Below, in pieces: positions 28,707-38,258 of a stretch of DNA of 64,000 bases. A model generated the notes under the pieces. That model saw nothing but the letters and a program-made list of their open reading frames with translations. It did no database searches and was not told where the DNA came from. The DNA is from Saprospiraceae bacterium (GTDB lineage: Bacteria; Bacteroidota; Bacteroidia; Chitinophagales; Saprospiraceae), in assembly GCA_020631355.1 (NCBI GenBank), contig JAHDHL010000024.1:20938-84937 (forward strand). The letters are read 5' to 3'. Every line of letters starts with the position of its first letter. Within the stretch, counting starts at the first letter, position 1. Position numbers and translations under genes: made by a program.

Positions 28707-28739
28707 AATCCCTTGCTCCTCGGAGTAAGGGATTTTTTT
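28707..28739 (+). terminator. Terminator after groEL
   Basis: Arms 28707-28719 and 28722-28734 (13 bp, one mismatch) with a 2-nt loop, followed by a run of T to 28739. Strong Rho-independent terminator. Confidence 0.88.
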
Positions 28740-29276
28740 ATTGATGCTTAACAGACTCTATCCCTTTTCTTCTTGGTAATATCGATTAATTCCAAGTACT
28801 CATCCAAGAGACGTAACGTTTAGGTAACCATGGAGGTATAACATAATAGAACAACAACACATCCATGTATAACAGCAATAACCCTCGCATCCTTTCCTTA
28901 CAATATCCCAAAACAATCATTTCGATAACAGGTGTCTCACCACTATATGTAGCTGCCATGTTTTCACCTCCGATACCCATTGGAAATGAGATGATTGATA
29001 AAAAAATTAAAAAATTAGTAAGGAAAATACTCACATTTTAATCTTTCCTACTCTATACCTATTGAAAGACAATTGAACAACTAGATAACAATGAAAAGTA
29101 TGAATAAAAATTGCTTAAGGCTGTATCAGCTTTACCCCAATACTAAATTAGACGATTTAGAATTCCAACTACCCATGATGCGTTTTACGATTTTTTGACA
29201 CATGCAGAATTATAACAGTACCAAAACAACAACTATTCGGAAATAGTCCTATTTTATCCCATTAAACTTATGCATC
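28740..29276. other. Gene-poor region after groEL
   Basis: 537 bp. A minus-strand frame (28786-29034, GTG start) could encode 82 hydrophobic residues, with a signal-like start and a Leu/Tyr-rich middle, but it has no recognisable domain and its composition is poor evidence for a gene. From 29035 to 29276 I see nothing beyond AT-rich sequence leading to the next gene. Confidence 0.3.
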
Positions 29277-29489
29277 ATGAAAGAATACAAGTTGGAATCA
29301 TTTATTTATTATTCCAAAATTTCAACAAACAAGAACCACATTCTGGATGATTCATCCCAAGACATCCAGGAATGTCTCAATCGAATGAGTCAGGATGGAT
29401 GGCTGCTACACTCTACGGAGAAATTATCATTCGGAACAGCAGTATATATCTACCTCTACTTTGAAAGGGACATCAGGGATTTAGTATGA
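29277..29489 (+). CDS. Small DUF4177-like protein
   Basis: A 70-residue cytoplasmic protein. The pattern of a short N-terminal strand (EYKLESFIYYS), a helix (DDSSQDIQECLNRMSQDGWLLHS) and a final strand YIYLYFERDI matches DUF4177-type folds, in which a W-containing GW-L turn follows the helix. Function of that family is unknown. It is a single gene closed by a perfect stem terminator 9 bp after the stop. Confidence 0.6.
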   Translation: MKEYKLESFIYYSKISTNKNHILDDSSQDIQECLNRMSQDGWLLHSTEKLSFGTAVYIYLYFERDIRDLV

Positions 29490-29498
29490 TATTTCCAA

Positions 29499-29530
29499 GG
29501 ATACACATCAATTGATGTGTATCCTTTTTT
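29499..29530 (+). terminator. Terminator after the DUF4177-like gene
   Basis: A perfect 26-bp palindrome (29499-29511 / 29512-29524) followed by TTTTTT. Good Rho-independent terminator. Confidence 0.85.
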
Positions 29531-29812
29531 ATTTATATCCCAAAATATTTCCAAAATCTAACAATATTCATACTAAGTAAATTACACTTTTAACCAGTCT
29601 CTGTAAACTCGTTATTTAGTCACTGAACCATCCGGATTTTATTTACACATATATAATCCACTGGTAATCCATCACATATAATAAATCAGCCCCAAACCAA
29701 TCATATTAAAATACTCATTAATGTATAATGGATACTTGTCACTCACACATAGTATCCTCACAATTCCTTTGTGATACTCCCTGCTTATTGTTGTCAACAA
29801 ATAAACACAACA
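29531..29812. other. AT-rich upstream region of the DUF4625-like gene
   Basis: 282 bp with no coding frame of interest. TTCCTTTG at 29764-29771 is one base from TAnnTTTG and could be the -7 box of the following lipoprotein gene (about 40 bp before its ATG), but no TTG lies at the right distance. Confidence 0.3.
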
Positions 29813-30589
29813 ATGAGAAAGTTTACTTATGCTAGCATGCTGGTCATGCTGATGCTCCTATTGGTAGGATGTAAGGAGGAGAGCAACCTATCCCCCATCT
29901 TTAAGAATTTCACAATCAATGGTTTTGATAATAAGGGGATAGTCGATGTTGCCCTTGGAGAAACACTCACTATGAGTGGAACATTCTCCGGTAGCCTTGC
30001 ATTGGATTACTACACTATTGACATCTCCCATAGCAAAGGTTACGAGGGTCAAGGATACCTTAACTTATCAAAAGAATTCACACTGGAAGGTATGGAACAA
30101 ACAGATATCCAAGAATTCCAAATACCACCTAATCTGAAAGCCGGACTCTATCACTTTTCTATAACCATTTTCGATGCGGAGGGGAGCGCTTCTCAAACTT
30201 TGCTTTACGACATACAGGTAAAACATCCGGATATGTCCACAATTACTGTCCTTTCACCCGGGCAGGATGCGCAGTTTGAAAGAGGCTCCTCCATCCTCAT
30301 GCAAGGAGAAATCGAAGACTTGAAAGACCTTCATGAAATCATCATTATCGTAGAACCCGTAGCTGATGAAGACGGGTGGATACCGAACACAGGAATCATT
30401 TATAAAAAGCAAGTCTCACTGGATAGTTATGGTGATAAATCTTGGAATTTCAATGAATTAGCTAGTACAAATGATATCATTGAATTACCCCTGAACGCCC
30501 CTATCGGTCAATATCAGATATATATCGAATCAATTGATAATGACCAGCATATTACCGTTGAAAAAGTTAAGTTCAATATACTGCCCTAA
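29813..30589 (+). CDS. DUF4625-like lipoprotein
   Basis: A 258-residue exported lipoprotein. The frame opens further upstream, but ATG 29813 is the right start: it gives a clean signal peptide ending in LLVGCKEES, with the lipid Cys at position 20. The body has two Ig-like beta-sandwich halves (about 28-135 and 140-258), with the DUF4625 features of an Asp/Glu-flanked IDISHSKGYEG segment and FSITIFDAEGSAS. Members of this family are Bacteroidota envelope proteins of unknown function. A strong terminator follows. Confidence 0.8.
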   Translation: MRKFTYASMLVMLMLLLVGCKEESNLSPIFKNFTINGFDNKGIVDVALGETLTMSGTFSGSLALDYYTIDISHSKGYEGQGYLNLSKEFTLEGMEQTDIQEFQIPPNLKAGLYHFSITIFDAEGSASQTLLYDIQVKHPDMSTITVLSPGQDAQFERGSSILMQGEIEDLKDLHEIIIIVEPVADEDGWIPNTGIIYKKQVSLDSYGDKSWNFNELASTNDIIELPLNAPIGQYQIYIESIDNDQHITVEKVKFNILP

Positions 30590-30657
30590 GAACGTAACAT
30601 TTTTAATTTCCCGCAGACTCGGAATAGGAATAATGCGGCTCCATTTCTTGTCTGCCT

Positions 30658-30698
30658 GAAAATGTTCATACATCAATGTATGGGCATTTTCTATTTTA
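30658..30698 (+). terminator. Terminator after the DUF4625-like gene
   Basis: Arms 30658-30673 and 30676-30691 pair over 16 bp (two G-U pairs) with a 2-nt loop, then TATTTTAT. Confidence 0.8.
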
Positions 30699-30734
30699 TA
30701 TTCAACCAAATAATTTTTTGGATGTTAGGCTGAC

Positions 30735-31271
30735 ATGAAATATGTGATACTTATACTAACCATACTGATGATGAATGCTAGTCCCCTTGAAATCTTCAAT
30801 TTCTCCAAGGAAAGCCAATTGGAGAATTGGTACGTTGTGGATGATGGGGTGATGGGAGGCCTATCCCAAGGACAAATGTATATCAATGAGGATGGTAATG
30901 CCGTTTTTTTCGGCGATGTCTCATTAAAGAACAATGGAGGATTCTCATCCATTAGGCACAGTTTCAAGTCGATGGATATTGATGGTTATACCAAAGCCCA
31001 GATTAGGGTTAAGGGAGATGGTAAAAGATACCAATTTAGAATCAAGACAGATGAGAATCACTATCATTCCTATATCCAATATTTTGAAACATCGGGTGAA
31101 TGGGAAACCATAGAATTGGAACTGGACCAACTCTACCCTAGTTTCAGGGGAATGGAATTGGATATGCCTAATTTTCCGGCTGAGTCCATGGAACAAATAT
31201 CCTTTCTCATAGCCAACTACAAGGAAGAATCTTTCCGCTTGGAAATAGACTACCTTAAACTGACCCAATAA
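30735..31271 (+). CDS. CIA30-family protein
   Basis: A 178-residue protein with a short signal-like N-terminus (1-16) followed by a CIA30 domain: WYVVDDGVMGGLSQGQ, a VSLKNNGGFSSIR strand and a final SFLIANYKEESFRLEID. The family is named from the mitochondrial complex I assembly factor, but bacterial members are jelly-roll proteins whose role is not known, so no complex I link should be read from the name. It precedes the SCP2-sulfotransferase cluster by 145 bp and may be independent of it. Confidence 0.88.
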   Translation: MKYVILILTILMMNASPLEIFNFSKESQLENWYVVDDGVMGGLSQGQMYINEDGNAVFFGDVSLKNNGGFSSIRHSFKSMDIDGYTKAQIRVKGDGKRYQFRIKTDENHYHSYIQYFETSGEWETIELELDQLYPSFRGMELDMPNFPAESMEQISFLIANYKEESFRLEIDYLKLTQ

Positions 31272-31319
31272 GGCATTTAAGTACGGATACTGAAACTTTT
31301 CTTCCCAACCCTATACACA

Positions 31320-31346
31320 CGGTGTAAAAAGGCTAGTTTTACGCCG
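31320..31346. promoter_or_regulatory. Stem-loop between CIA30 and SCP2 genes
   Basis: GGTGTAAAA (31321-31329) pairs with TTTTACGCC (31337-31345), plus an outer C-G pair, 7-nt loop. No T run, so a weak terminator or a leader stem for the SCP2 operon. Confidence 0.4.
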
Positions 31347-31416
31347 CCCTCCCATAACGGATAAACATCCATGACTACTGACTTCATCATTTCTTTATGA
31401 ATCAAACGCATTTATA

Positions 31417-31710
31417 ATGGATATCAATCAACTCAGAAATGACCTTGCAACCAAAGTCACAGAGATAGAACCTATTGGTAAAAAACTAAAATTCAATCTG
31501 GATGGTGAATTCATCCTGATTAATGGTTCGGGCGAAACAAATACCATATCGGACCAGGATGATGATGCGGATTGCACCATCACTATGAGCTTGGATACTT
31601 ACCAAAAATTACAACGCAAGGAAATCAAACCCATGATTGCTACACTCCAAGGCAAAATCAAGGTAAAAGGGGACCTAGGCCTAGCCAGGAAACTCAGACA
31701 ATTAATGTAG
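31417..31710 (+). CDS. SCP2 sterol-binding-domain protein
   Basis: A 97-residue single-domain SCP2-fold protein: KLKFNLDGEFILING, DDDADCTITMSLDTYQKLQ, and the ending GKIKVKGDLGLARKLRQLM, the typical helix that closes the hydrophobic tunnel. SCP2 domains bind lipids, sterols or acyl-CoA. It is the first of three tightly packed genes (5 bp before the sulfotransferase start), so it may present or hold a hydrophobic acceptor for that enzyme; this is inference. Confidence 0.9.
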   Translation: MDINQLRNDLATKVTEIEPIGKKLKFNLDGEFILINGSGETNTISDQDDDADCTITMSLDTYQKLQRKEIKPMIATLQGKIKVKGDLGLARKLRQLM

Positions 31711-31715
31711 GAATT

Positions 31716-32963
31716 ATGCCAATAGACCAACCATTCAGTATCCAAAGAACAAGGATGCTCAATACCATCAATCGGATGGGAAAAGGTTTGAGTGCCATAG
31801 GTTTGGACCCTTTCAGGCTCAAAACGGATTCCATCATCAAAAAAGCCAAAAAAAATGCGGGTTATTCGCAACGAATTCCCGATAACATTATCATTGGTAT
31901 GAATAAATTGGTTGATTCCATTAATCAGGAAGCCCGACCAAATCCTTTTGGAAAATTAGCGGTAAAGACACTTTTCGAAAGGACACTGACCCAAAGACTA
32001 CTCATTGACCAGTTTATAAAGCAAAACCCTGATGTGGTTCAGGATGATATCAAAGAACCGATTTTCATCATAGGAATGCCACGAACAGGTACGACCATTC
32101 TTCATGCCCTAATGCATGAGGACCCTCAGAACCGTTCCCCATTGGCATGGGAATGCCTACTACCCTATCCTGCTCCTACACCCGATAATTTCAAGAACAA
32201 CACCCAACTTCATACCGTCCAAAAAGAATTTGGTCAGTTGTTCAAATTGGTGCCTGATTTTAAGAAAAAGCACCATATGGAAGCAGACTCACCACAAGAA
32301 TGTTTGGGTATCAATGCTTTCGATTTCAATTCGTTTCAGACCGCAGCTCAGTTGTATATACCGAGTTATATGAATTGGTTCCTAAATGCATCCGACCAAT
32401 TGGGAACCATGCAATTTCACAAACGATTCCTACAATTCTTACAATCCGGCGGCGTCAAAGGGGAAAGGTGGTTATTGAAGTCCCCTGTCCATCTGATGAG
32501 GTTGAAAGAAATATTCGAAGTCTATCCGGATGCCAAAATCATTATGACACATAGGACACCCACCAAGGTCGTACCCTCGGCTGCTAGCTTGGTCTCGTCT
32601 GTTCGTTCGCTGTACAGTGACCATGAAGACCCTCTTAGAACAGGTAAGGAAATGTCGGAAATCTGGAGCCAGTACTTTAATCTATTCTTGGAGGCCCGTA
32701 GGAAACTGGATAAGGAAGAACAAATCATTGATTTGAAATTCGAGGATTTTGTGGGTAACCAACTCGAAGTAGTCAAGAAAATATATCAACGATTTAATTG
32801 GAAACTATCTGATGAAGCCCAACAGAATATGGAAATGTTCCTAGCCCGGAATCCTAAGGACAAATATGGGGCACACCAATATACACTTGAGGATTTTGGT
32901 TTGAATGATAGTGATATCAATGAACAATTCAAGGATTACAATTCATTTCTGAATACACTATAA
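31716..32963 (+). CDS. Sulfotransferase-family protein
   Basis: A 415-residue sulfotransferase-fold protein. The frame is open further upstream and overlaps the SCP2 gene, but ATG 31716, 5 bp after the SCP2 stop, is the sensible start. Seen: the PAPS 5'-phosphosulfate loop IIGMPRTGTTILHALMH (about 118-134), a WLLKSPVHLMRLKEIFEVYPDAKIIMTHRTP segment that fits the 3'-phosphate-binding part, and a C-terminal DKYGAHQYTLEDFGL. This Sulfotransfer_3-type group is often found beside DUF1214 proteins. It is probably cytoplasmic; the acceptor is unknown. Confidence 0.88.
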   Translation: MPIDQPFSIQRTRMLNTINRMGKGLSAIGLDPFRLKTDSIIKKAKKNAGYSQRIPDNIIIGMNKLVDSINQEARPNPFGKLAVKTLFERTLTQRLLIDQFIKQNPDVVQDDIKEPIFIIGMPRTGTTILHALMHEDPQNRSPLAWECLLPYPAPTPDNFKNNTQLHTVQKEFGQLFKLVPDFKKKHHMEADSPQECLGINAFDFNSFQTAAQLYIPSYMNWFLNASDQLGTMQFHKRFLQFLQSGGVKGERWLLKSPVHLMRLKEIFEVYPDAKIIMTHRTPTKVVPSAASLVSSVRSLYSDHEDPLRTGKEMSEIWSQYFNLFLEARRKLDKEEQIIDLKFEDFVGNQLEVVKKIYQRFNWKLSDEAQQNMEMFLARNPKDKYGAHQYTLEDFGLNDSDINEQFKDYNSFLNTL

Positions 32964-32978
32964 TACTGCACATAAACA

Positions 32979-34040
32979 ATGGAACTCAAAAGTAAGAAAG
33001 CGCTAGAGCAATTCCTTGATATCGTTAGAAAGGCTGATGCTACTTTCCTCAATCCTGAAAAGAATCTGGATCATCAAGGTCATGTGGATGGTTACAGTCA
33101 TCTCTTTCATCTACTTCGGACAACAATTGATTTCTACCTATTCAATGATCCATTGAAACCCCAATTCATGTTATTGGCGAATCCATCCCATAAAATCTTG
33201 GGTGATAATGTGGATGCAGTTTATTATTTCACCCAACTCAGAAGTGACCAGGAATATATCATAAGAGGCAAACGCTTTGATAGTTGCTATCTTTCCTTTT
33301 CAACCTACGGAGGTGGAGAACCAGAAGGTGGTATCGTTGAACGGGTTTGTCAGAATATCAATCACAGGGACATTCAGTTCGGTAAGGATGGCTCATTCGA
33401 AATCAAACTCACTCCCCACCCGAATGGAGTCAATGAGTTCAAGTTAGATGAGGATGTAGTGAATCTATTCACAAGAGAGTACTTTTTTGATCGTAAGAAC
33501 GGAACGGAATCCACGTTGGAAATCATCAATACCCAACAAGGAATCGTGCCCCCACTTACAGATGATGAGCTCAGTAGGCGTATCGGCATCATGTCTACTT
33601 TCTTTGAACAAAGTACCTGGATGGCTCCATTACCCATAGAATTCCCTGAAAATGATTTCCTACCACCTTTTGAGTTTTACGAAGACCAAGGCGGATGGGG
33701 AACCGTGGATAATATCTATTGTTTCGGGAAATTCAAATTGGAAAATAATCAGTATCTGAAGATTCACTTTACTTCACCAGAATGCTGTTATTGGGGAATC
33801 CAGACTTGGAACTACCTGATGCAATCCATGGACTATACCCAGTTCCCGGTTTCCATCAATAAGGGCCAGGCAAAGGCGAATCAAGATGGTAGTTTCACCA
33901 TTTACCTCAGTCATCAGAAAATGGATGTAGACAATTGGATTTCTACCGCCCAGTACAAGGAAGCCATCATATTTATCAGATGGCTGCTAGCTGAGAAAAT
34001 GCCTGACCAACCCATAGTGGAATTGCATGAATTATCCTGA
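32979..34040 (+). CDS. DUF1214-domain protein
   Basis: A 353-residue protein with no signal peptide. The C-terminal part (about 230-345) matches the DUF1214 pattern (GTVDNIYCFGKFKLENNQYLKIHF, YWGIQTWNYLMQSMDY, with Asn/Gln-rich NKGQAKANQDGSFTIYLSHQ). The N-terminal part (LRTTIDFYLFNDPLKPQFMLL, GDNVDAVYYFTQLRSDQEYIIRG) belongs with the DUF1254/1214 superfamily layout. It starts 15 bp after the sulfotransferase. The family has no established reaction. Confidence 0.8.
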   Translation: MELKSKKALEQFLDIVRKADATFLNPEKNLDHQGHVDGYSHLFHLLRTTIDFYLFNDPLKPQFMLLANPSHKILGDNVDAVYYFTQLRSDQEYIIRGKRFDSCYLSFSTYGGGEPEGGIVERVCQNINHRDIQFGKDGSFEIKLTPHPNGVNEFKLDEDVVNLFTREYFFDRKNGTESTLEIINTQQGIVPPLTDDELSRRIGIMSTFFEQSTWMAPLPIEFPENDFLPPFEFYEDQGGWGTVDNIYCFGKFKLENNQYLKIHFTSPECCYWGIQTWNYLMQSMDYTQFPVSINKGQAKANQDGSFTIYLSHQKMDVDNWISTAQYKEAIIFIRWLLAEKMPDQPIVELHELS

Positions 34041-34077
34041 AGTCTAAACCATTCTTAGGAAATTGCATTAATTGGTT

Positions 34078-34530
34078 ATGAAAAATGTATTACTCATCAG
34101 TTTGGGAGGCATCGGATTGTTGCTACTCTGTTTGCTTTCATACGGTTATACAAATTCCAATGAGATGAAAAAAGCCAAGAATGTATTGGGAGAAGAATTA
34201 CAAGCCTGCTGTTACGAACCCAAGACAGGTTGGTATAGGGATGGTTTCTGCCATACGGGTGATAATGATTATGGTGTCCATGTTGTCTGTGCGGAGATGA
34301 CTGATGAATTCCTGAATTATACCTCACAATGTGGTAATGATTTGGTAACACCCAAACCCGAATACAATTTTCCAGGACTGAAGGCCGGAGATAAATGGTG
34401 CCTTTGTGTTACCAGATGGAAAGAAGCAAAGGATAAGGGCTATGCACCACCCGTTGTCCTAGAAAGCACACATGAAAAAGCCCTGACAGTCGTAACGATA
34501 GATGAACTTAAAGCATTCAAAAAACAATAG
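34078..34530 (+). CDS. DUF2237-family protein with N-terminal membrane helix
   Basis: A 150-residue protein; ATG 34078 is preferred to the in-frame TTG at 34072. Unlike the standard soluble DUF2237 protein, it has an N-terminal signal or anchor (about 1-22, LLISLGGIGLLLLCLLSYG). The DUF2237 domain follows: NVLGEELQACCYEPKTGWYRDGFCHTGDNDYGVHVVCAEMTDEFL, with conserved Cys pairs and the YTSQCGNDLVTP and GDKWCLCVTRWKEA segments. The Cys-rich pattern suggests metal or disulfide chemistry but no function is known. Confidence 0.85.
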   Translation: MKNVLLISLGGIGLLLLCLLSYGYTNSNEMKKAKNVLGEELQACCYEPKTGWYRDGFCHTGDNDYGVHVVCAEMTDEFLNYTSQCGNDLVTPKPEYNFPGLKAGDKWCLCVTRWKEAKDKGYAPPVVLESTHEKALTVVTIDELKAFKKQ

Positions 34531-34606
34531 TTTTTTTCATCCTGTGAAATCTAAAATATTCAATCATTCAATGCCTCCTTTATGGAGCATTCATAACATT
34601 ATCGAA

Positions 34607-34963
34607 ATGAGAATCATTGCCCTAATCGTTTGCCTTAGTCTTTTAGCCCATTATGAAATAACAGCACAGACCGAATTCGATTTGGATCCTTATCAAAGTA
34701 TGCTAATGACAGGTAAGGGCCCCGGACAGGATGGAACCATCAATCCATATGATGGTGAAGATTGCTATGCTATCATTGAAAACATTGGTAAAAAGGAATT
34801 CTCAATCAGGATTCAAAAGAAAGGAAAAATCATTGAGTCTATTCCCATTCAAAAGGGAGAAACTAAGAAATTGGTATTGTTGAGGGGCCAGGAGTTGTAC
34901 CTAGACCCTACTACTGATGGCATGGCAAAAGCTAGGGTGGATTACGAAAAAATGGAAAAATAA
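34607..34963 (+). CDS. Small secreted protein of unknown function
   Basis: A 118-residue exported protein. ATG 34607 gives a clear signal peptide ending in EITAQ (about 1-20); the longer upstream frame overlaps the previous gene and spoils the signal. The mature part is short and beta-rich (IENIGKKEFSIRIQKKGKIIESIPIQKGETKKLVL), reminiscent of a small Ig-like domain. Not recognised further. Confidence 0.65.
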   Translation: MRIIALIVCLSLLAHYEITAQTEFDLDPYQSMLMTGKGPGQDGTINPYDGEDCYAIIENIGKKEFSIRIQKKGKIIESIPIQKGETKKLVLLRGQELYLDPTTDGMAKARVDYEKMEK

Positions 34964-35102
34964 GCCGAAGCCAATCAAATGTAAGCTTCGTCCGCTGGAT
35001 AACATTTTGTAAGGGTTCATAGGGGATTGTTCGGATATCCCGTTAATAGCCCTTAATTTGTTTATCGTTCAATTGTAATTCATTTCAAGTAACAGTTCCA
35101 GT

Positions 35103-35966
35103 ATGAAATACTTCCTATCATTTCTTTTCATGTCCTTTCTCGGCCTGAATCTGATAATGGCCCAACAAGTTTATATTTCCAAAATCAATAAGGATAAGGT
35201 ATTGGTAGGCCCGGAACTCGTCAGCCCGATGAATGTGGCAGTAGCGACATATCACCTTGACATGAGTGAAAAACATATTGAGGCACTCAATGATATTCAA
35301 ACAAGGAACTTGCAAAGGATGGATGAATTAGACCCTACGATTCCCAAGAAAAAACTTAAGAAAGAAAAGGCTAGAATCATCCGAAAAAACAAACTGATAC
35401 AACTAGAATTAGAGGTAACCCAACAAATTTCCGCTTTATGGAACGATGCATTGGAAATTGAGAAAAAGAAACAGGAATTGTATGCCTTGTCGCAGAGAGA
35501 AAATGCGTCATACGATGTCATAACCACAGATGGTACTTTTGATACGAACCAATACGAATTCATTATTGAGAAAGGTGCTGCCCTTACACATTTCACCACT
35601 TCCATCCCCGTAAGATATACACCTGGAAAGAATGGATGGGTGACCAAAAAATCAAGTAGTGTCACCACCAGTACTTGCTGTTCATCCTCTACCGACAATT
35701 CATACCTGATGTCCCGCGAGGATATTGCACCCAAATTCTATTTCAAACAGATGGCAGGCTCGCCTTACAACAAGGAAAAATGTCCACTTGGATTCGAATT
35801 CGAACCCAAACAATCCAATTGTATCCAATCCGGCACATTCCAACCCAATAATGCTACTGATAACCAGAATATTATCCTTGTCGATTCCAATAGTAAGGAA
35901 ACAATAAAGATGACGGATTTTCAGGTAGCTGATACAGCACAAATGGTCAAGTCCAGTGGAAAATAG
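35103..35966 (+). CDS. Secreted protein with central coiled coil and a Cys pair
   Basis: A 287-residue exported protein, not recognised. Signal peptide 1-20 (ending LIMAQ), then a charged helical or coiled-coil region (about 55-130, KKKLKKEKARIIRKNKLIQLELEV), and a Ser/Thr-rich segment with adjacent cysteines (TSTCCSSST, about 196-204). The C-terminal part is polar and carries two more cysteines (EKCPLGFEF, QSNCIQSG). It is followed by a kinase gene 124 bp on. Confidence 0.6.
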   Translation: MKYFLSFLFMSFLGLNLIMAQQVYISKINKDKVLVGPELVSPMNVAVATYHLDMSEKHIEALNDIQTRNLQRMDELDPTIPKKKLKKEKARIIRKNKLIQLELEVTQQISALWNDALEIEKKKQELYALSQRENASYDVITTDGTFDTNQYEFIIEKGAALTHFTTSIPVRYTPGKNGWVTKKSSSVTTSTCCSSSTDNSYLMSREDIAPKFYFKQMAGSPYNKEKCPLGFEFEPKQSNCIQSGTFQPNNATDNQNIILVDSNSKETIKMTDFQVADTAQMVKSSGK

Positions 35967-36090
35967 CACTAGCCATTTCCGAGTTCCTTTTCTATCTAAA
36001 AGACGAAACTTTTCTCATCATGAGGCGTAAAATCTAGTACACTAATACCAACTATACCAGAAGCCCATTCACACTTTTGCAAACGATACG

Positions 36091-38184
36091 ATGAATAAGC
36101 AGCTGATGATGGCCAATGTGTACGGAAAAGCCGTGAGAAAGATGACAAGGTTGTTCGCCACACTAATCATCCTACAATGGATGGGATTACAGTTCACTCA
36201 TGCTCAGAATAGTGTAACTGATAGTCTGATTAATCTACTCCCCTCCCATGTAAAGGAGGACACCACCAAAGTTAATTTGCTCAACTCCATAAGTTGGGAA
36301 TTCCATAGAATGGATATGGACGAGGTCATTCGGTATGCTGAGGAAGCTGAACGAATTTCCAAGGAGATTGATTATCCCAAGGGTACGGCCAGGGCCTATA
36401 ATCTAATGGCTATCGGCTATTCCATGAAAGGTCAGAATGAAAAAGCTATTTCCCTGAATGAAAAATGTCTGGCTATAGGAAAGGAAATCAATGATGACTA
36501 TCTGGTTGGCGTAGCATCCAATGATTTGGGTGTATCCCTAATTGAAAAGGGAGATTATGAATCAGCACTGAAGTATTATCATGAGGGCTTGAAAATTTCC
36601 ATACAGATTAAGGATACTTTAGGTATTGCAATAGGAAATGAGAATATCGGTGGCGTACACTACACCATGGGTAACATCGAAAAGGCTAAAAGTTATTTCT
36701 TTGATGCCATCCAAGTGGGTGAAAAATCCAGCAATCCTTTTGTACAGATCGGAGCATATTACAGCCTCGCCCTAATGAAATGGGATGCCAAACAAATGGA
36801 TGAAGCCAATAGTTTTCTTGAAAAAGCCCTACAATTATCCATTAAGGCCAATGACCTCATCAACCTATCCAATATATATGTCACTAAGGCCTATATGGAA
36901 ATTGACAATAAGAATAATGAGCTGGCAGAGCAGTACGCTATCAGGGCCGTACAATATGGTGAGCAACTCCAAGACCCACTGTTGAATGCAGGTAATTACC
37001 TCGACTTATCCAATATTTATTATGAGCTCAAGTCATTGGAAAAGGCCAAGGAAAGTGCAAGGAAATGCATTGACATAACCCAAGAACACGAATTACTTGA
37101 AAATGAAATGTACGCTTATAGCGTCCTCACGGATATCTACAAGGAAGAAAAGAATTTCGAAAAGGCATTGACCTACAAGGAAAGGTTCATGGAAATTCAG
37201 GATAGTATTTTCAATAAGGAAAAAATCAACAGTATCACTGAATTGGAGGAAAAATACAAATCCAAACAAAGGGAAGCTGAAAACGAGTTATTGAAATCAA
37301 AGGCCAAGGAACAGGAATACATCATACAGCGCAGAAGTTATATAGCCATTGCTTTCGGAATCATCAGTTTGTTCATTGGTATCATCGGATACATTTATTA
37401 TAAGAATTATAAGTCCAAGGAAAAAATCAATAAGGAATTAGAAGCGAGGGTACAACAAAGAACCGAGGATTTATTGGTGGCCAATGAAGATCTCAAACAA
37501 TCCAACATGGAATTGGAACGGTTTGCCTACATTACCTCACATGACCTCAAGGAACCCCTAAGGAATATTTCCAGTTTCGTAAAATTACTCGAAAGGTCCC
37601 TGAAGCCTGACCCTGATAGTAGGGAAGCTGATTATATGAACTTCATTATCAAGAATACCCATCAGATGCATCAGCTGATTGAGGATGTACTAGAGTTTTC
37701 AAGACTCTCAAGTCAGAGTAATGAATTACAAAAAGTGGACCTGAACGATACGGTGGATAATATCAAATTCTCCATTTCCAATACCCTAAGCCAAAAGGAT
37801 GTGAATATTATCATTGACCAGCCATTACCTGTGATTGATAATCATCCAACTCATCTTCATTTTCTTTTCAAGAATCTGATTGAGAACGGTATCAAGTACA
37901 ATGAGAGCCAGCAACCCACCATTAATATTTCATACGAATCCGAACCACAAAAGCATCATTTCATCATCAAGGATAATGGAATTGGAATCGAGGAGGAATA
38001 TTATCCACAGATATTCGAAATGTTCAAGCGACTACACAATCGTTCGGTTTATGAGGGTACCGGACTTGGTCTGAGTATCTGCAAGAAAATCATTTCGAAT
38101 ATGAATGGAAAGATTTGGGTAGAAAGTGTACCCGGCAAAGGAAGTACATTCCACTTCTACATTCCCAAGACATTGGCGGCCTAA
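36091..38184 (+). CDS. TPR-containing sensor histidine kinase
   Basis: A 697-residue membrane sensor kinase. An N-terminal hydrophobic signal (best seen from the ATG at 36142, MTRLFATLIILQW...THAQ) is followed by about eight TPR motifs (60-390), which should lie in the periplasm. One transmembrane helix (about 417-440), a coiled coil, a HisKA domain with His484 in YITSHDLKEPLRN, and a HATPase domain with the N box (FKNLIENGIKYNE), DNGIGIEEEY and GTGLGLSICKKI follow. This TPR-sensor/HK layout is common in the phylum. No response regulator is beside it, so its partner is elsewhere. The stimulus is unknown. Confidence 0.92.
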   Translation: MNKQLMMANVYGKAVRKMTRLFATLIILQWMGLQFTHAQNSVTDSLINLLPSHVKEDTTKVNLLNSISWEFHRMDMDEVIRYAEEAERISKEIDYPKGTARAYNLMAIGYSMKGQNEKAISLNEKCLAIGKEINDDYLVGVASNDLGVSLIEKGDYESALKYYHEGLKISIQIKDTLGIAIGNENIGGVHYTMGNIEKAKSYFFDAIQVGEKSSNPFVQIGAYYSLALMKWDAKQMDEANSFLEKALQLSIKANDLINLSNIYVTKAYMEIDNKNNELAEQYAIRAVQYGEQLQDPLLNAGNYLDLSNIYYELKSLEKAKESARKCIDITQEHELLENEMYAYSVLTDIYKEEKNFEKALTYKERFMEIQDSIFNKEKINSITELEEKYKSKQREAENELLKSKAKEQEYIIQRRSYIAIAFGIISLFIGIIGYIYYKNYKSKEKINKELEARVQQRTEDLLVANEDLKQSNMELERFAYITSHDLKEPLRNISSFVKLLERSLKPDPDSREADYMNFIIKNTHQMHQLIEDVLEFSRLSSQSNELQKVDLNDTVDNIKFSISNTLSQKDVNIIIDQPLPVIDNHPTHLHFLFKNLIENGIKYNESQQPTINISYESEPQKHHFIIKDNGIGIEEEYYPQIFEMFKRLHNRSVYEGTGLGLSICKKIISNMNGKIWVESVPGKGSTFHFYIPKTLAA

Positions 38185-38258
38185 GCCCCAATCTTCCATA
38201 TTATCACTTGAATTAACTATCTTGGGCTTTCAAAAATTGAAAACCAAATAGTATTGAA

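Noticed and set aside
28786..29034. 82-residue minus-strand hydrophobic ORF
   Set aside because: GTG start, no domain, Leu/Tyr-rich composition; not enough to call it a gene. Mentioned under the region entry.
36091..38184. Two-component pair with a response regulator next to the kinase
   Set aside because: The neighbours are an unknown secreted protein and ettA; no receiver domain is seen within the window.
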